Source of the DNA: Sthenelais limicola
Taxonomy: Eukaryota; Annelida; Polychaeta; Phyllodocida; Sigalionidae
DNA length: 64,000 bases
Direction: 5' to 3'
NCBI GenBank assembly: GCA_942159475.1
Contig: OW804096.1
Location: forward strand, 44,949,744-45,013,743
The position numbers and the translations under genes are program-made. Every line of letters starts with the position of its first letter. Position 1 is the stretch's first letter. The notes under the pieces are model-generated. The model was not told where the DNA came from. It saw only the letters and a program-made list of their open reading frames with translations, and searched no databases. Shown here one piece after another: positions 60,397-64,000 of this stretch.

Positions 60397-60454
60397 AAGG
60401 TTTCCCAGTACGAGCGCCTTCGGCGCTCGTACCGCCTTCGGCGGGGGAAACCTT
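60397..60454. other. T-shaped triple palindrome
   Basis: An outer stem AAGGTTTCCC (60397-60406) pairs with GGGAAACCTT (60445-60454). Inside it sit two abutting perfect hairpins: an 11-bp stem (60408-60418 with 60422-60432) and a 4-bp stem (60433-60436 with 60440-60443), each with loop TTC. Single unpaired bases (60407 and 60444) lie at the junction. All 58 bases take part except two loops and two junction bases. The arms are GC-rich against AT-rich surroundings. Confidence 0.85.
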
Positions 60455-60714
60455 AAAAAATAGTTGGATTATATTGTTCACCGAAAGAGGAAAATTGGGA
60501 GATATGATTTTGCAGGAGGAAAATCTCAACCCCGTTAATATTCTATCTTGGTGACTTCCAGATGGGTTGGGAATGATTTATTTATTGAATAGACCACGAA
60601 ATTAAAATGGATTTTTTTTTTACGGAAATGTGACACTGGGAATTAAACCCGTGAAGGTATATGTGAGGGAGATGGGAATGTAAAATTAAAGGCAACTATG
60701 AGCAAAATATAGTA

Positions 60715-60720
60715 TTTATT
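60715..60720 (-). terminator. Candidate ACBD6 polyadenylation signal
   Basis: AATAAA on the minus strand about 415 bases after the ACBD6 stop codon. Another TTTATT-type signal is nearer 60580, so the choice is tentative. Confidence 0.4.
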
Positions 60721-61135
60721 TTATTGAAGGGAAATCCTACCTTGCTGTACATGTACATGGAAAGAGAAGATATTTTAGCAGACACCCACACATAAATGAT
60801 ATGACAATTAGGCAAGACTAGAGTTCTCAGCTAGTAGTATTTCAGAAGACAAAACATGGATTGAGTAGTCTAGTGAAGGAAGAAGAGTATTATCTGCATT
60901 ACAACATAATTACAACCTAACACGGAGATACATTCGTATATAGTATTGAAGGACTTTTCTCTAGTTTCGAGCGAGGGGTGGGGGAATGAGGCTTTACGCC
61001 ATATTAACCTATGTAATAATTGGTCATATCAGGGCGAGAGGGGAAATACCCCAACCCCCCAGTTTCGAGCTCAAATCCGGTATATCTTACAATAATATCA
61101 AATGGAAAGAGCGCATATATATAGCCGCAGCTTGG

Positions 61136-63028
61136 TCAAGTTGCCTGCTTAATTAGTTGTTGTATCTCAGCTTTATCTGTTTGTTGTGCTGCAGTAGCAC
61201 CACAATTATCGGTGAGACTAAGATCGGCGCCATGAGATAACAAAAGCTTCACTATCGCAGGGTATTCGCATGATGTGGCTGCAAGAGAAACGAGATTAAG
61301 TTTAGTTTATGAGGTTTGGAATGAGTGTGCTGATCAATATATAATTATCTTTACTATACTCAAATAACTGAATGGAACAGCTCGAATATTGATTGATATA
61401 ATACGATCAAGAACTCTTACCATAGTGAAGTGGAGTTTGTTCATCGGCATCCTGTGGAATGATAATTCACTTTTAATTTTAATTTGTGTCCAACAAAGAT
61501 AGCCCAATTAATGGACTAACTAGATTGCAAAAGAATGGTGAGAGTCCAATTTTGCTCATATAACAGGAGTAGGAAAGCGACATGACTCCCTCCCCGACAA
61601 AAGAATTTGTATCACCCTAGATTACAAAATAAATCAACATTTACAAAGTCAGAAGAGAAATGTCAGTGATACATACCCTAATATTAACATCGGCATTAGA
61701 TTTTAGAAGCACTTCTACCATCTCTTCAAAACCTCTATCGCAAGCCCAGTGAAGTAAAGCCATGCCCTGAAATAATTAGGAAAGAATCTCAGGACAAGAA
61801 TTTTGAAGTACAGTAGTATATCGAGATACACATGTGTTACGTAATAATCAGCTATGCGTCAGTACAGCTGGAGATCTGATCATCACATTTCATTATTGAT
61901 TATTAATCCCTGTACATCCACCTGCATTCATTAAATGTCACTCTACATTTATCATTTAAGCTCTACAGTTGTTACCATTGCTAGCTCGTAGTTCCCAGTC
62001 GATACTCATCATATATATCCATATTTGTTGTATCCACAATTATTATATATATCAAGAATTTCATCACATGTGACCTTGTAGAAAACGTGAATGACAAAAA
62101 AAAATGTATTACCTCTACATCCTTGGCGTTAACATCACAATTCTGCAAAAGGGATTTCACACGTGCGACATCATCTTCTTTACACCAATCGAATACGGAC
62201 TTGTCCTCATCCGAAATGTCCACGTCATCATTTGCCATCGTACTTACAGCTACGCCTAGTCCACCCTTAGGTTTTCCAATACCAACCTGGAGTGGAGGAA
62301 ATATAACATAAATGGAATAGAATAGAACAGAATCATGGGACGATGGTCAGTCTTAACAATGTGATATCGTGTCACATAAATGTTTTTTTCTTTACTCTCG
62401 CCCTGGCCGCATATATATTTCAAACGTGAAGAGTCTTAATCATTCCCCACATCCCCTTACACAGATTTAGTACTAGTCTTTTCGATTCACTAAACGATGA
62501 ATGACAGTGGAAGAAATGGTTATATTTAAGCAAATACCACAGCTGTAATAGTGTCCTAATGCAGAACCAAGAAAACAAAATAAAATCAGAATGTTTGTTT
62601 ACTAATCATCCAATTAATCGCAATTTTAGATACCTTCTCTTCCCAATTCGAGTCTACTTCTGAAACTTCTAGGGCGTACTCCTCCATAGCATCTACTTTT
62701 GGCATATCACCCAAACTTGTCCATGCATCCCTAAAATGATAAGAAATAAACTTCGTTTTAAATTCGATCAGCTGGCCTGTTCATCAATTCATACGTGATT
62801 CATAACGACCCGAGGAAATTATTATGCATATATATGCGGCGAAAATTATCATTGTGGGGTAGACCTTGATTAGAGAACAAAATAGAAGACAAGACATCAG
62901 CAGTATTTAAAATATTCAGTATCCAAATAGCGAAATGCTTAGCATAGGAAGGAGACAACTTACCATTTTTGCTTCCCCTGGAAATCGAAGAAACCTGGCC
63001 TTTGTGTATTACAAGGTCCTTCATGGCC
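61136..63028 (-). CDS. ACBD6: Acyl-CoA-binding domain-containing protein 6, 3' six exons (5' partial)
   Basis: Binds long-chain acyl-CoA and is linked to protein N-myristoylation in vertebrates. Exons in reading order: 62964-63028, 62634-62730, 62113-62286, 61677-61766, 61421-61451, 61136-61278 (stop TGA 61136-61138). All junctions are GT-AG and in phase, giving 600 bases and 199 residues. The first two exons hold the C-terminal half of the acyl-CoA-binding domain, with the CNTxxPxFFDFxGKxKW block and then AWxSLGDM. A variable segment with a glycine-rich stretch and an acidic DISDEDKSVFDWCKEDD block follows. Two ankyrin repeats come next, with LLHWACDRG and TPLHYATSCE signatures. Lengths and order match ACBD6. 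The N-terminal half of the acyl-CoA-binding domain is absent; its exon(s) should lie beyond 64,000. The gene converges on INPP5E. Confidence 0.9.
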
Positions 63029-63899
63029 CTGTCAAAAACAATACGAGATTATCTAAACAGTTCATACTGTATTTGCAGGGTATGTTGCACGAGATCATAT
63101 CGCTATTTGTGGGGTGTTCAATGAGATAGCGCTAACATAAGGATATGAGATGCTCTCGCGCACGACGGATTTGTTTTGTATCTATTTATTTATTTATTTA
63201 TTTGAGGTCTATATAATATTTAAACATTCACATGAAAATACGCACTGCCCACTATGGACGTATCACGGCGTTGCCTTATCATTATTTTACTACTAAATCC
63301 AATGGTGTGATGAGAGTACGTTTACTGAAGAAAATACATATTAGGATAGGTTAACATTACAATAATAATAATTCCTTAACAATACCTCATGGAACGACGG
63401 CATACATAAGAAGGAATCTTGTATAATTTAATGACAGCTTTGATTTTGTGATGATTTTTTACTATAAACTTATGAATTAGTCATTATAAACTATTATAGA
63501 GGCAAAATGATGCATCCTGACTACACATACCAAGGGTGGTATTTGGACATAAACTAGCTACGGGTATGCAATGCAGGAGAAAGAAAGAAAGAAAGATAGT
63601 CAGCACTACAATAGTAATACTAAACTTTAGTTATTTCAGTAAGTCCAGCTTTAGTAAGGCTCGAGGTAAGACTAATTACGTGACCGTATTCCTTCAAACT
63701 TTCAAAGGAGTAGGACTGGGATTTTACAAAAAACTTGTAAATACATTATATTTATTCATTTTAATCAAATTTAAGAAGGGCAATTCTTCTTTATTAACAT
63801 GTAACATTAACGTGTTTATTGCAACTTATTTAACCGTGAAAAAGTCAAAATCCACTAAGAAGCTTATGATTGAGCCAGAGGGGTGGTTGGATTGGAGGC
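63029..63899. other. Upstream intron of ACBD6, no exon seen
   Basis: Probably the intron before the first visible ACBD6 exon. I searched the minus strand for the missing YxxYKQ block and did not find it. A (TTTA)n run at 63183-63203 and a GAAA run at 63578-63594 are present. A 129-codon plus-strand frame (63536-63925) has no recognised domain. Confidence 0.5.
63183..63203. repeat. (TTTA)n microsatellite
   Basis: About five uninterrupted tetranucleotide units. Confidence 0.9.
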
Positions 63900-64000
63900 A
63901 GGACCCAAGCACCCCAGGATCGTAGCGTCCAGACCCTAGCGTCTAGCGCCCAGACTGAAGCTCCCCAGCCTTGGATCGAAGCACCCACGGCTTGGATCGA
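63895..64000 (+). repeat. Start of a degenerate minisatellite cut by the window end
   Basis: GC-rich units of about 10-20 bases (variants of CTTGGATCGAAGCACCCA and CCAGACCCTAGCGTCTAGCG) begin near 63895 and run off the window. The true length is unknown. Confidence 0.55.

Noticed and set aside
60140..60463. 107-codon frame running into the T-shaped palindrome as a viral protein remnant
   Set aside because: No parvovirus Rep or capsid motif was seen; the frame is featureless.
63536..63925. 129-codon plus-strand frame opposite the ACBD6 intron
   Set aside because: Low-complexity Lys/Ser/Phe composition, no domain, and it runs into the minisatellite.
1..64000. CRISPR arrays, bacterial operons or rRNA genes
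   Set aside because: The repeats lack the regular repeat-spacer pattern, and spliced animal genes show this is nuclear animal DNA.

Overview
This is eukaryotic, animal nuclear DNA: AT-rich, mostly non-coding, with spliced genes whose GT-AG introns interrupt conserved proteins, and many transposable elements. The two host genes are metazoan ciliary or lipid-linked genes (INPP5E and ACBD6), so the source is an animal, probably a marine invertebrate. Many short MITE-like elements and the frequent palindrome TAGGCCTA would suit an echinoderm or related deuterostome, but that is only an impression.

Layout. 1-10,026: gene-poor DNA with a clustered palindromic 17-mer, one MITE candidate and a decayed LINE reverse-transcriptase relic (2,755-3,105). 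10,027-21,607: a complete Ty3/Gypsy LTR retrotransposon with an envelope gene, lying on the minus strand. Its two 601-bp LTRs are identical by eye, it has a 4-bp target duplication (CCAT), and gag, pol and env are all open, so it is a very recent insertion. 21,608-47,800: intergenic DNA with a Harbinger-like MITE, a TTAA-flanked MITE, a foldback element, a three-copy dispersed repeat, a cluster of RFX X-box-like palindromes and a tRNA-like SINE relic. 47,840-57,197: INPP5E on the plus strand, complete, with 11 coding exons. The exons join into a 692-residue open frame ending in a CaaX box; a consensus X-box lies upstream, near a likely non-coding first exon. 57,198-61,135: intergenic DNA between the two convergent genes, with a hAT-like MITE, a perfect 44-bp tandem duplication and a T-shaped triple palindrome. 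61,136-63,028: the 3' six exons of ACBD6 on the minus strand; its N-terminal exon(s) lie beyond the window. 63,029-64,000: no gene recognised, with a minisatellite running off the edge.

The retroelement is the most notable feature. Gag has no CCHC knuckle and ends in an RGG/NQW-rich tail. The Gag stop is preceded by a correctly phased GGGAAAC slippery heptamer that leads by a -1 shift into the only open linker frame. Pol then resumes in the original frame, which needs a compensating +1 step. Env has a furin-type site and fusion-like segment as in errantivirus/baculovirus-F proteins, plus two membrane segments and a long C-terminal domain. The host genes are unrelated to the element; INPP5E acts at the primary cilium and its upstream X-box agrees with RFX control.
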